Assembly: GCF_002911015.1 (NCBI RefSeq)
Contig: NZ_KZ626903.1
Location: forward strand, 1 to 47,332
Direction: 5' to 3'
Source: Streptomyces populi
GTDB lineage: Bacteria > Actinomycetota > Actinomycetes > Streptomycetales > Streptomycetaceae
DNA length: 47,332 bases
Part shown: positions 8,856-17,503 of the stretch, one piece after another
Numbering within the stretch: the stretch's first letter is position 1
Layout: each line of letters opens with the position of its first letter
Translations under genes and position numbers: made by a program
The notes under the pieces: model-generated
Databases searched by the model: none
What the model was told of the DNA's origin: nothing
The model's input: only the letters and a program-made list of their open reading frames with translations

Positions 8856-10256
8856 TCAGATTGTGTAACGCCGCAAGGCCGGTGTGACAAAAGCGAGCAC
8901 AAGCACCGCCACGATCACGAGCAGGCCTCCGACGGCGACCGCGGCGGGTGCTCCGAAGGCCGAACCGGCCGTGCCGTGCAGGACGTCGGCGACACGCGGG
9001 CCGCCCACGACGACGACGGTGAAGACGCCCTGGAGCCGTCCGCGCATCTCGTCGGTGGCGGCGGACAGCAGGATCGCGCCGCGGAAGACCATGGAGACCA
9101 TGTCGGCGGCCCCGGCCACGGCGAGGAAGGCCACGGCGAGCCACAGACTGCCGCTGAGGCCGGACCCGGCGATGGCCGCGCCCCAGGCCGCGACGGAGAC
9201 GATGACCATCAGGCCGTGCCTGCGGGCCCGGGAGAAGGTGCCCGACGTCAGTCCGCCCACGACCGCGCCGACGGGGATCGCCGCGAACAGCAGTCCGAGC
9301 GCGAACCCTTCCCCGTAGGAGGCGTACGTCTCGGCGGCGAGCTGCGGGAACAGGGCGCGCGGCATGCCGAGGACCATGGCGATGATGTCGGCGAGGAAGG
9401 ACAGCAACAGCACCTTGTGCAGCGCGATGTAACGGAAACCGGCCACCACTTCGCGCAGGCCGGCGCGCCGGGAGGCCGCTCCCGTGAGGGGCGGCAGCGC
9501 GGGGAGCCGGAGGACGGCCCACACGGTGACGCACAGGGCGAGGGCGTCGATCAGATAGAGCTCGGGCAGCCCGACGAGGGGAATGAGCGCGCCGGCGAGC
9601 ATCGGCCCGGCCACCGAGCCGGTCTGCATGACGGTCGCGCCGAGCGCGTTGGCCGCGGGCAGTTCGTCCGCCGGGACGAGCCGGGCTACGGACGCGCTGC
9701 GGGCCGGGGAGTTGAGGCCGAAGAACGCCTGCTGGAGGGCGAGCAGGACCATCAGGACGAGCACCGAGTCCAGTCCGGTGACGGCCTGGGCCCAGAAGAG
9801 CAGCGAGGTGACGGCTATGCCGGTGTTGGTGACGAGGAGCAGCCTGCGGCGGTCCATGCTGTCGGCGATCGCACCGCCCCACAGGGCGAAGACCACCAGG
9901 GGCAGCAGGCCGGCGAGGCTCGCGTAGCCGACCCAGGCCGAGGAGCCGGTGATGTCGTAGATCTGCTTGGGCACGGCGACCGCGGTGAGCTGGCTGCCCA
10001 CGGCGGTGACGGCGGTCGACGACCACAGGCGGCGGTAGGCGGGGCGGCGCAGCGGTCTGGTGTCCATGGCCCATCGGCGCCATCCGGAGCGGCCGGTCCG
10101 CCCGGCGCTCCCGTCGGACGTCCCGGCGCTTCCGTCGGCCGTCCCGGTGCTCCCGTCGGCCCTCCCGGTGCCTCCGCCGGTCGTTCCGGTGCTCCTGCCG
10201 GGCGTCGCGGTGCCGCTGTCCGTACCGCTCTCGCCGCTGCTCTCGCTCGTGTCCAC
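8856..10256 (-). CDS. MFS transporter, EntS-like
   Basis: A 466-residue transporter with about 12 membrane helices. It resembles the enterobactin-exporter (EntS/MFS_3) branch: TRPLRRPAYRRLW before helix 1, PKQIYDITGSSAWVG, and the loop GAIADSMDRRRLLLVTN. A Gly/Thr/Ser-rich N-terminal extension of about 55 residues is built from 7-residue repeats and is not part of the fold. The GTG at 10256 has AGGA five bases upstream; ATG codons at 10262 and 10280 are in frame alternatives. Substrate unknown: siderophore or drug export are the usual roles, but no siderophore gene is nearby. Confidence 0.88.
   Translation of the reverse strand: MDTSESSGESGTDSGTATPGRSTGTTGGGTGRADGSTGTADGSAGTSDGSAGRTGRSGWRRWAMDTRPLRRPAYRRLWSSTAVTAVGSQLTAVAVPKQIYDITGSSAWVGYASLAGLLPLVVFALWGGAIADSMDRRRLLLVTNTGIAVTSLLFWAQAVTGLDSVLVLMVLLALQQAFFGLNSPARSASVARLVPADELPAANALGATVMQTGSVAGPMLAGALIPLVGLPELYLIDALALCVTVWAVLRLPALPPLTGAASRRAGLREVVAGFRYIALHKVLLLSFLADIIAMVLGMPRALFPQLAAETYASYGEGFALGLLFAAIPVGAVVGGLTSGTFSRARRHGLMVIVSVAAWGAAIAGSGLSGSLWLAVAFLAVAGAADMVSMVFRGAILLSAATDEMRGRLQGVFTVVVVGGPRVADVLHGTAGSAFGAPAAVAVGGLLVIVAVLVLAFVTPALRRYTI
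10092..10217 (-). repeat. 21-base tandem repeat, about six copies, in the MFS N-terminus
   Basis: Diverged 21-base units (for example GTCGGCCGTCCCGGTGCTCC plus one base) run in phase with the coding frame and give heptads such as STGTADG and SAGTSDG. Confidence 0.75.
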
Positions 10257-10596
10257 ACTCATCCTGGTTGCTCGATACATCTTTCGATTCGGGGATCACT
10301 ATGGCCGAGCGGGAGCGGCTCGTGTCCCCCGGGGACCTGATCGGGACACCGGGCACCCCGCGCCGGGCCCCGCGGGTCCGCCGTGGCGGCCCGGGCCGGT
10401 GTCCTGGACCGCCCGCTCCCGGACGGCTCCCGAGGCAGGTCCGAGCCGGTGTGTCCACGCCGGGCGCATGCGGGCTCGGCCGGGAGAAACGGCCCCGCCT
10501 CCCGGCGCCGCGGAGGACGCCGAGGTGCGGCGAGCGGCCTGAGAGGCGCATTCTTGCTGTGTTGACCCCCGGCGGCGGGCGGACGAGGGCAGATCG
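10257..10596. other. intergenic region between divergent MFS and SpoIIE-type genes
   Basis: This should hold both promoters. I see no convincing hexamer pair, operator or small gene. An open frame from the ATG at 10303 to 10600 is Arg/Pro/Gly-rich and looks non-coding. Confidence 0.5.
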
Positions 10597-13146
10597 ATGA
10601 CAGGGAGCGCCGAGCGTGAGGGCCAGGCGCCGGACGGCCTGACCTCCCTGCTCAGTGACGCGGTGACGGACGCGATCCGGGCCGCCCGCGGCTTCGCGGG
10701 AGGCGTCTATCTGCGCTCCCGCACGCCCGGCCTGCTGCGTCTGGCCGTGCTCGCGGGGCTCCCGGGCCCCCTCTTCCGGCCCTGGTCGCGCATGCACGTG
10801 GACCGGCCGTTCCCGGTCGCGGACGCCCATCGGCTCGGCGTGGAGGTACTGCTCGCCGACCCGACGGAGACGATGCGCCGCTATCCGCAGCTCGCGGCGG
10901 GACTGCCGTTCCAGTTCGGCTCGCTCTACGTGCCGGTGGTGGGCGACTCCACCTCGTACGGCGTCCTGATCGTGCTGCGCCCGCCGGCCTCGGACGCCAC
11001 CGAGGTCCTGCCGGACCGGGACCGGATGACGGCGGTGGCGGCGGAGCTCGGGGCCGCCCTGGCGCGACTGGACAAGGACGGGTCCCCGGTCCTGTGGGAC
11101 GGTGACCCCCTCGGGACCCGGCCGCCGGTCGACGGCCCGTCCACCCGGTGCGTCGGGGGGTTCACCTGGGATCCGGACGACGGCACGCTGATCGCGGACG
11201 ACGCCCTGTGGGCGCTGCTCGGGATCCCCCCGGAGGATTTCGCGGGGACGCCCGAGGCCTTCGCGGACGCGCTGGCCCACGACGACCCCCGGCTGCTGCT
11301 GGCCGCCCTGCGCGAGACCGCCGCGGGACGGCCGCCGCCCCATCCCCTGCCGGTGCGCACCGGCGGCGGGGGACTGCGGCTCCTGGAACTGTGGACCGCG
11401 GGAGGAGGGGACGTCCCGCCGTTCCGGGTCAGCGGCGCCCTCGTCGACCCTGGACCGGGGCCGGCGGCGGACGGGGCGGCCGACCAGCTCCCGGAGGGCG
11501 TCTTCGCGATCGACCGGATCGGGCTGATCACCTACGCCAATCCGCGGGCCGCCGAGCTCCTCGGCCGCCCGCGCGCCGAGCTGCTGGGACGGCTGCTGTG
11601 GGACGTGGTGCCCTGGATGGACCACCCCGCCTACGAGGACCACCTGCGCAGCGCGCTGCTCTCGCCGGACCCGGTGCACTTCCGGGCCCGCAGCCCGGTG
11701 GGGAGCGGCACCGAGACGACTCCGGGGCACCTGACGGGCACCTGGCTGAGCTTCTCCGTCTATCCCGGCCCCCGCGGCGTGACCTGCAAGATCACGCCCC
11801 TGGGGCGGGCCTCGGGAGCCACCGGGAACACTCCGTTCGACGTGGAGGCGACCCAGGCCGTACAGACCGAGGCCGAACAGCCCGACTCGGGTGTCTCGGG
11901 CACGGCACCGCAGTACCGGCCCATCGTCCTCGCGATCGCGCTGACCGAGGCGGTGACCGCGCGGCAGGTGTCCGAGGTGGTGATGCGCGAGCTGCTGCCC
12001 GCCTTCGGCAGCCGCCGCCTGGCCATCTACCTGCTCCAGGACCGCCGGCTCTACCTGGCCTGGGAGACCGGCTTCCCGCAGGGGTTCCTCGCCCCCTTCG
12101 ACGGCGTGGGCCTGGACGCCAAACTGCCCGGGGTCGAGACGCTCACCAGCGGCCGGGCGCTCTTCTTCGAGTCGATGCAGCAGCTGGGCGCCGCCTATCC
12201 GGGCGTCGCCCTGGACGCCACCGTCGGGGCCCGTGCCTTCCTGCCGCTGATCGCCTCCGGGCGCCCGGTCGGCTCGTGCATCCTCGGATTCGACCGGCCC
12301 CGGAGCTTCAGCACCGAGGAACGCACGGTCCTCACCGCGCTCGCCGGGCTGATCGCCCAGGCCCTGGAGCGGGCTCGGCGCTACGACAACGAGGCGGCGC
12401 TCGCCCGCGGACTCCAGGAGGCCCTGCTGCCGCACCGGCTGTCGGCGCACCCCCTCGTACGGACGGCGGGCCGCTATCTTCCCGGCACCGTCGGCATGGA
12501 CGTGGGCGGCGACTGGTACGACGTCGTCGAGGCCGGCGACGGGCTCGCCCTCGTCATCGGCGACGTACAGGGCCACGGCGTCCAGGCCGCCGCCACCATG
12601 GGTCAACTCCGCAGTGCAGTACGGGCGTTCGCCCTCGGGGACCACCCTCCGGACGAGGTGATGAGCGGCACCAACCGGCTGCTCATCGACCTCGACCCGG
12701 GTCAGTTCGCGAGCTGCTGCTACGTCCGGGTGGACCCCCTGACCGGTGAGGCGCAGGCCGCGCGGGCCGGGCATCCGCAGCCGCTGCTACGCCATCCCGA
12801 CGGCCGCACCGAGGTCCTGGACCTGCCGGGCGGTGTGGTGCTCGGCGTGGACCCGGACGCCGACTACCCCGTGACGGACCTGGTGCTGGAGCCCGAGGCC
12901 GTGCTGGCCCTGTACACGGACGGGCTGGTCGAGCGGCCCGGCACGGACATCGACGAAGGGGTCGAGGCGCTGCGCTCGACCCTGGCCGGAGCGGGCGCCC
13001 CGCGGCACCGCACGGCGGGCGGCCCTTCCCTGTCCCGCGCCGCCGACCTGCTCACCGCGGAGGCCCGGCAGGCCGACGAGCGCCCCGACGACATCGCCCT
13101 GCTGCTCACCACCCGCCGGCCGCCCCGCGGGGACGGGCACGCGTGA
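10597..13146 (+). CDS. GAF/PAS sensor with SpoIIE-type PP2C phosphatase domain
   Basis: An 849-residue soluble protein. Regions in order: GAF-like (about 10-155), PAS-like (about 185-285), PAS (about 298-400, FAIDRIGLITYANPRAAELLG), GAF (about 445-600) and PP2C/SpoIIE (about 620-835). Metal-binding acids of the phosphatase are visible in GGDWYDV, IGDVQGHG, YTDGLVE and RPDDIALL. No HATPase (anti-sigma kinase) domain is attached. Such proteins dephosphorylate anti-sigma-factor antagonists in Streptomyces stress signalling; no sigma, RsbV-like or kinase gene is adjacent, so the partner is unknown. The ATG follows GAGGGCAGATCG. The final residues abut a hairpin shared with the convergent aldo/keto reductase. 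Confidence 0.93.
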   Translation: MTGSAEREGQAPDGLTSLLSDAVTDAIRAARGFAGGVYLRSRTPGLLRLAVLAGLPGPLFRPWSRMHVDRPFPVADAHRLGVEVLLADPTETMRRYPQLAAGLPFQFGSLYVPVVGDSTSYGVLIVLRPPASDATEVLPDRDRMTAVAAELGAALARLDKDGSPVLWDGDPLGTRPPVDGPSTRCVGGFTWDPDDGTLIADDALWALLGIPPEDFAGTPEAFADALAHDDPRLLLAALRETAAGRPPPHPLPVRTGGGGLRLLELWTAGGGDVPPFRVSGALVDPGPGPAADGAADQLPEGVFAIDRIGLITYANPRAAELLGRPRAELLGRLLWDVVPWMDHPAYEDHLRSALLSPDPVHFRARSPVGSGTETTPGHLTGTWLSFSVYPGPRGVTCKITPLGRASGATGNTPFDVEATQAVQTEAEQPDSGVSGTAPQYRPIVLAIALTEAVTARQVSEVVMRELLPAFGSRRLAIYLLQDRRLYLAWETGFPQGFLAPFDGVGLDAKLPGVETLTSGRALFFESMQQLGAAYPGVALDATVGARAFLPLIASGRPVGSCILGFDRPRSFSTEERTVLTALAGLIAQALERARRYDNEAALARGLQEALLPHRLSAHPLVRTAGRYLPGTVGMDVGGDWYDVVEAGDGLALVIGDVQGHGVQAAATMGQLRSAVRAFALGDHPPDEVMSGTNRLLIDLDPGQFASCCYVRVDPLTGEAQAARAGHPQPLLRHPDGRTEVLDLPGGVVLGVDPDADYPVTDLVLEPEAVLALYTDGLVERPGTDIDEGVEALRSTLAGAGAPRHRTAGGPSLSRAADLLTAEARQADERPDDIALLLTTRRPPRGDGHA

Positions 13147-13160
13147 CGGGCGCCGTCCGG

Positions 13161-13175
13161 GCCGCCCTCGGCGGC
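13161..13175. terminator. short GC hairpin between convergent genes
   Basis: GCCGCC-CTC-GGCGGC lies between the phosphatase stop and the aldo/keto reductase stop. Short stem, so only a probable terminator. Confidence 0.5.
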
Positions 13176-13191
13176 GGGAGCCCGGCGGGTG

Positions 13192-14178
13192 TCAGTGGGC
13201 CGCGTCCAGGCGGGCCCGCTGGTCCGGGGTGAGTTCCAGGTCCACCGCGGCCAGGTTCTCCTCCAGCTGGGCCACCGAGGAGGCACCGGCCAGCGGGATC
13301 ACCGGCAGCTCACCGCCGATCTGCCAGGCCAGCACGACCTGGTTGAGGGTCGCCCCCGTCTCCTTCGCCACGTCCCGGAGCACGGCGAGCCGGGCGGTGT
13401 TCCCCGGGTGGTCGTAGTCGGAGGGCAGCGGCTTGTCCCGTCGCCCGTAGGCGCCGCCCAGCAGCGGCGAGTAGGCGACCAGGGTCAGCCCCTCCTCCGC
13501 CCCCAGATAGCTGAGGAGTTCTCCGGTCGCGGCGCCGAGGTTCCCCTCGGGGAAGAGCCCGCTCGGTACGTCGGAGCGCGGGCGCAGCAGGCTGTGGTGG
13601 TACTGGAGGACCTCGTAGCCGGGCAGGTGCGCCCCGGCGGCCAGGGCCCGGGCCCGCTCCACGCGCCAGACGGCGTGGTTGCTCACCCCGAGCAGTCCGA
13701 CGCTGCCCCGTGCGACGAGTTCGGCGAACGCCTGGACGGTCTCGCCCGCTTCGACGGTGCGGTCCTCTATGTGCGCGTACAGAAGGTCGATCTTCTCCAC
13801 CCCGAGGCGTTCCCGGCTCCGCTCGGAGGCCTCGTGGATCACCTTGGCGGACAGACCCTCGGGGTTGTCGACGAAGCCGGTGCCCGGGGCCAGCGGGCGG
13901 GCGCCGAGCTTGGTCGCGAGGACGATCTCGTCGCCGACGCCCCGGCTGCGCCGCCAGCGTCCGAGCAGTTCCTCGCTCTGCCCGCCCTGGCCGCCGTCGG
14001 TCCAGTAGGCGTAGTTGTCGGAGGTGTCGATGAAGTTGCCCCCGGCCTCGACGTAGCGGTCGAGCACGGCGAACGAGGTCTCCTCGTCGGTCAGCGAGCC
14101 GAACAGCATCGCTCCGAGCGCGAGCACGCTCACCTCGCGGCGGGTGGCCGGGTCCGTGCCGATCGTGCGGTAACGCAT
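13192..14178 (-). CDS. aldo/keto reductase
   Basis: A 328-residue NADPH-dependent carbonyl reductase. The expected catalytic tetrad can be placed at Asp51, Tyr56, Lys90 and His136 (DTSDNYAYW, ATKLG, YAHIED). The cofactor end shows IPLAGASSVAQLEENLAA near the C-terminus. It resembles the general Tas/YghZ-like group; substrate unknown. The ATG is preceded by GGGAGGGAACACC. The gene follows the NUDIX gene in the same direction after 71 bases, which contain an inverted repeat that reaches into the ribosome site. Confidence 0.92.
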   Translation of the reverse strand: MRYRTIGTDPATRREVSVLALGAMLFGSLTDEETSFAVLDRYVEAGGNFIDTSDNYAYWTDGGQGGQSEELLGRWRRSRGVGDEIVLATKLGARPLAPGTGFVDNPEGLSAKVIHEASERSRERLGVEKIDLLYAHIEDRTVEAGETVQAFAELVARGSVGLLGVSNHAVWRVERARALAAGAHLPGYEVLQYHHSLLRPRSDVPSGLFPEGNLGAATGELLSYLGAEEGLTLVAYSPLLGGAYGRRDKPLPSDYDHPGNTARLAVLRDVAKETGATLNQVVLAWQIGGELPVIPLAGASSVAQLEENLAAVDLELTPDQRARLDAAH

Positions 14179-14188
14179 GGTGTTCCCT

Positions 14189-14222
14189 CCCGTTCGGGCC
14201 CGAAGTCCCCGGGCCGAACGGG
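14189..14222. promoter_or_regulatory. inverted repeat before the aldo/keto reductase
   Basis: CCCGTTCGGGCCCG (14189-14202) and CGGGCCGAACGGG (14210-14222) pair except for one extra base. The hairpin starts at the ribosome binding site, so it may be an operator, a terminator of the NUDIX gene, or a translational control element. Confidence 0.5.
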
Positions 14223-14249
14223 AGTCTGTTCGTTGGAGTGCTCTTGAGG

Positions 14250-14915
14250 TCAAGCCTTGGCGAACGGCCCCTCCAGGGCGGCCCACTGCAGCAGCATGAT
14301 GGTCTTGGCGTCCGCGATCTCCCCGGTGCGGATCATCGACAGGGCCTCGTGGAAGGGCAGTTCGACCGTCTCGATGTCCTCTCCCTCCTCGTCGAGCCCG
14401 CCGCCCTCGTGGGTACGGGTGGACGGACCGTAGGAAGCGGCGTAGAAGCTCACCCGTTCGGTGACCGAACCCGGACTCATGTAGACGTCGAAGACGTGCT
14501 CGACCTCCCCGACGGTGTGCCCGGTCTCCTCGACGACCTCGCGCCGCACGGCGACCTCGGGGTGCTCGTCGTCCTCGTCGAGCAGGCCGCCGGGCGTCTC
14601 GACCAGCATGCCGTCCGGGTGCCCGTTGACATACACCGGATAGCGGAACTGCCTGGTCAGCAGCACTGTTTTCCGTTCGGCGTCGTACAGCAGGAGAGTG
14701 GCGCCGTTGCCGCGGTCGTGGGTCTCGCGCTCCTGGGTGCTCCAGGTCCCGTCGGCGAGCAGGAGGTCGAAGGTGGTGGTGCGCTCCACGTACCAGTGGC
14801 AGGACAGGAGCTTCACGTCGCGGATCCTGACCCGCGGGTTGCCGGTCAGGTCACGGCCCGTCCGGTCGAGTCCGGTGCGGCCCCGGCGGTCGGGGGTGTC
14901 GATGCCCGCGGTCAT
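14250..14915 (-). CDS. NUDIX hydrolase, NudK-like (GDP-mannose/ADP-ribose type)
   Basis: A 221-residue pyrophosphohydrolase. The Nudix box is GGLLDEDDEHPEVAVRREVV then EETGH, matching Gx5Ex7REUxEExGU. The N-terminal segment VRIRDVKLLSCHWYVERTTTF and the block GPSTRTHEGGGLDEEGEDIE resemble NudK/YffH enzymes, which split GDP-mannose. Substrate not proven. I chose the ATG at 14915 because it leaves room for divergent promoters; an ATG at 14969 would add 18 residues. It may be cotranscribed with the aldo/keto reductase. Confidence 0.88.
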   Translation of the reverse strand: MTAGIDTPDRRGRTGLDRTGRDLTGNPRVRIRDVKLLSCHWYVERTTTFDLLLADGTWSTQERETHDRGNGATLLLYDAERKTVLLTRQFRYPVYVNGHPDGMLVETPGGLLDEDDEHPEVAVRREVVEETGHTVGEVEHVFDVYMSPGSVTERVSFYAASYGPSTRTHEGGGLDEEGEDIETVELPFHEALSMIRTGEIADAKTIMLLQWAALEGPFAKA

Positions 14916-15022
14916 CGCGTGCGGGCCCGACGGGCGCGGGAGTTGTCGTTCATGGGGCCTGTCTACCATCCCGAGACCAAGATCCTGGTCACAGCGGGGC
15001 TTCGCCCGTTTAGGCTCACCGC

Positions 15023-15379
15023 ATGGAACAGACGGAGATCATCCTGCGCGCGATCGGCGTGCTCACCGAGACCAACGCCATGGTGCGCAGGATCGCCCAG
15101 GACGAGGAGGACGGGGTCGAGTCGGCCGAGAACAACCTGGGCGCGCTCGTCACCGAGGTGTTCCCGCGCGTCGAGGTGCCCGGTGACGCCGGCCCCGCGG
15201 AGGCGGGGCAGGCGGTCGCGGACGCCTATCTGCCCGCCGCCATCTCACTGGTGGGCGCCTTCGCGTTCCTCTTCTCCGAGCTCGCCGACCTCCACGACTC
15301 CGGGCGGACCGACGTCTCGACGGCCGACCTGCTCCAGGACCTCGCCCTGCGGATGTCCCGGGCCGACAACGGCCAGTAG
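15023..15379 (+). CDS. small conserved-looking protein of unknown function
   Basis: A 118-residue protein I cannot assign. It is acidic, with predicted helices. A hydrophobic stretch YLPAAISLVGAFAFLFSELADL near residue 70-90 could be a helix in a bundle or a weak membrane segment. No cysteines or catalytic motif stand out. The ATG has almost no ribosome site, but TAGGCT ends seven bases before the A of ATG, which would suit a leaderless transcript. It is divergent from the NUDIX gene and convergent with the stress protein gene. Confidence 0.72.
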   Translation: MEQTEIILRAIGVLTETNAMVRRIAQDEEDGVESAENNLGALVTEVFPRVEVPGDAGPAEAGQAVADAYLPAAISLVGAFAFLFSELADLHDSGRTDVSTADLLQDLALRMSRADNGQ

Positions 15380-15404
15380 GTGTCTCCGGCCCGGGACGCC
15401 CGGG

Positions 15405-16286
15405 TCAGGCGTGCGGGACGACCGCCACCGGGCAGGGCGCGTGGTGCATCACCGCGTGGGCCACCGAACCGATGCGTACGCCCATCGCCGGGCGGTCGGC
15501 CCTGCGGCCGACGACCATCAGCTGGGCCCGGTCGGAGAGGGACAGCAGCACCTGGCCCGCGCTGCCCATCTCGATGTGCTGGGTGACGGGCACCTCGGGA
15601 AAGCGTTCGCGCCACGGCCGGAGAGCCTCGGCCAGCGTCTTCCGCTCGTACGGCTCCAGGCCACCGGCCTCGTCCAGCATCTTCAGCGAGCCGGGGCTGT
15701 AGGCGAACACCGGCGGCAGGCTCCACGCCCGTACGGCCCGCAGCGCCGCGCCGCGGGCCGCCGCGGTCTCGAACGCGAAACGCAGTCCGGCCGCGCCGTC
15801 CTCGGGACCGCCCTGATGGCCCACGACGATCTCCCGGCCGCCCGCCTCGTCCCCGGGACGGTCCTCCGAACGCACCAGCACGACCGGGCAGGACGCCTCG
15901 GAGATCACCCGTTGTCCGACGGAACCGAGCAGGAAGCCGACGAACGCGCCGTATCCGCGCGACCCGAGAACCAGCGTCCCGGTGTCGGCCGCGACGCCCA
16001 GCAGCGCCTCCACCGCGTCGCCCCCCTCGGAGTCGATCACGTCGACCGTCACCCGCAGGCCGACGTGCCGGTCGGTGACCGTGCGGGCCGCGTCCTCGAT
16101 CATGCCGTGGGCCCAGCGCGCCTGGTCCTCCCGGTCACCTCCGCCGACCATGTCGTGCGGCGGCCAGTGCCAGGCGTACACCACCCGCAGGGGCACGTCC
16201 CGGCGGACGGCCTCACGGCCCGCCCAGGCCAGCGCCGCCCTGCTCTCGGGTGATCCGTCCACGCCCACGGTGATCGGGTGGGTCAT
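15405..16286 (-). CDS. tandem-domain universal stress protein
   Basis: A 293-residue protein with two Usp domains (about 1-145 and 150-293). Domain 1 starts ITVGVDGSPES and has the ATP-binding pattern G-2x-G-9x-GS in GSRGYGAFVGFLLGSV. Domain 2 starts IVVGHQGGPED; its loop (GRRADRPAMGVRIGS) lacks the second glycine, so ATP binding there may be weaker. Such proteins act in dormancy and stress in actinobacteria. The ATG follows GGAAGGCAGGCGG. There are no coregulated neighbours. Confidence 0.93.
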   Translation of the reverse strand: MTHPITVGVDGSPESRAALAWAGREAVRRDVPLRVVYAWHWPPHDMVGGGDREDQARWAHGMIEDAARTVTDRHVGLRVTVDVIDSEGGDAVEALLGVAADTGTLVLGSRGYGAFVGFLLGSVGQRVISEASCPVVLVRSEDRPGDEAGGREIVVGHQGGPEDGAAGLRFAFETAAARGAALRAVRAWSLPPVFAYSPGSLKMLDEAGGLEPYERKTLAEALRPWRERFPEVPVTQHIEMGSAGQVLLSLSDRAQLMVVGRRADRPAMGVRIGSVAHAVMHHAPCPVAVVPHA

Positions 16287-16400
16287 CCGCCTGCCTTCCG
16301 TCGCCGGCCCGCCTGACCGGCCGGGTGCTCGTCCATACTGCCCCGTCCAGTGTCCGCCACCGGCGGACTCCCGGCGGAGGCCGCCCACGGACGTGGGGCG

Positions 16401-17441
16401 TCACGCCGACGCCCGGAGCACGAGTTCCGGGTCGAAGATCAGCGAGGTGGGTTCGGTGCGCACGCCCCGGACGTGCTCGTCCAGGAGAGCGGCCATCGCC
16501 GCGGCCATCTCCTCCACCGGCTGGCGCACCGTGGTCAGGGGAGGCCGGCAGGTCACCGCCACGCTGGAGTCGTCGAAGCCGACGACCGCGACGTCGTCCG
16601 GCACCGCTCTGCCGCGCTCCCGCAGCAGCTGGCACACGCCTTGCGCCATCAGGTCGTTGGCGGCGAACACCCCGTCGACGTCCGGGTGTTCGGCCAGCAG
16701 CCCGGACATCGCCGCCATGCCGCTGTCCAGTGTGAACCCGCCCTCGGCGACCGGGACGTACGGGTGTCCCCCGCGGGCCATCGTGTCCCGGAACCCGGCG
16801 AGCCGGTCCTGGCTCGCGGCCACGCCGAGCGGGCCCGTGACGGTGACGATCCGCCGGCACCCCCGGTTCAGCAGGTGTTCGGCGGCCAGCCGCGCCCCCT
16901 CCCGGTGGGCGAGGTCGACGTAGCTGAGCCTGACGGGCCGGGAGGGCCGGGCGAAGAGGACGGTGGGGACCCCCGCGTCGGCGAGCAGGGCGGGCAGCGG
17001 GTCGTCGGCGTGGGTGGAGACGACGAGGGCGCCGTCCGCGCTGCCCTGCCGCAGGTCGGCCAGCACCTGGCTCCTGGTCTCCGCGGACTCGGCGAACATC
17101 AGCAGCGGGTGCATCGAGCGTGGACGCAGGTACCCCACCACGCCGCTGACGACCCGTCCGAAGAAGGGGTCCGCGAACACCCTTGCGGCGAAGGCGTTCT
17201 GCTCCTCCCCCGGGGTGTCGCCCGCGCCGGAGACGATCAGCGCCACCGTCTGGCTGCGCCGGGTCACCAGCGATCTGGCCGCCCGGTTGGGCGCGTATCC
17301 GGTCCGCTCGATGGCCTGGCGCACCACCTCCTGGATCCCGGGGTCGACGTTGCGGACCCCGTTGATGACCCGGGACACGGTCGCGCGGGAGACTCCGGCC
17401 ACCCGCGCGACATCCTCCAGCGTGGGGGCCTGTCTGCTCAT
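16401..17441 (-). CDS. LacI family transcriptional repressor, probable regulator of the glucan genes
   Basis: A 346-residue regulator. The N-terminal helix-turn-helix and hinge read TLEDVARVAGVSRATVSRVI and then INGVRNVDPGIQEVV. The periplasmic-binding-protein-like effector domain follows (about 60-340). The gene ends a leftward series DUF1996, GH-A, GH3, lacI. A GAGCGCTC-core palindrome lies 34 bases before its ATG, and four more copies precede the glucanase genes in this window, so I infer that this protein binds them and represses itself. Inducer unknown; a laminari-oligosaccharide or gentiobiose-like sugar is the obvious guess. The sites resemble the CebR operator TGGGAGCGCTCCCA, so cross-recognition is possible. 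Confidence 0.92.
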   Translation of the reverse strand: MSRQAPTLEDVARVAGVSRATVSRVINGVRNVDPGIQEVVRQAIERTGYAPNRAARSLVTRRSQTVALIVSGAGDTPGEEQNAFAARVFADPFFGRVVSGVVGYLRPRSMHPLLMFAESAETRSQVLADLRQGSADGALVVSTHADDPLPALLADAGVPTVLFARPSRPVRLSYVDLAHREGARLAAEHLLNRGCRRIVTVTGPLGVAASQDRLAGFRDTMARGGHPYVPVAEGGFTLDSGMAAMSGLLAEHPDVDGVFAANDLMAQGVCQLLRERGRAVPDDVAVVGFDDSSVAVTCRPPLTTVRQPVEEMAAAMAALLDEHVRGVRTEPTSLIFDPELVLRASA

Positions 17442-17474
17442 GGCGGCACCCTAACGGCACGGTGCCGCCCCGGG

Positions 17475-17488
17475 ATAGAGCGCTCTCC
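17475..17488. promoter_or_regulatory. LacI-type operator 1 (before lacI)
   Basis: ATAGAGCGCTCTCC: one mismatch from the palindrome GGAGAGCGCTCTCC. Lies between the GH3 stop and the lacI start; suggests autoregulation. Confidence 0.8.
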
Positions 17489-17503
17489 CCGGCCGTCCGC
17501 CGC

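Noticed and set aside
10303..10600. Possible small gene ending in an ATGA overlap with the phosphatase start.
   Set aside because: Arg/Pro/Gly-rich translation without a ribosome site or recognisable pattern; the overlap is likely chance.
8392..12774. Minus-strand open frame of 1460 codons across the methyltransferase, MFS and phosphatase genes.
   Set aside because: It is Arg/Gly/Pro-rich, crosses several genes with clear domains in other frames, and reflects lack of stop codons in high-GC DNA.
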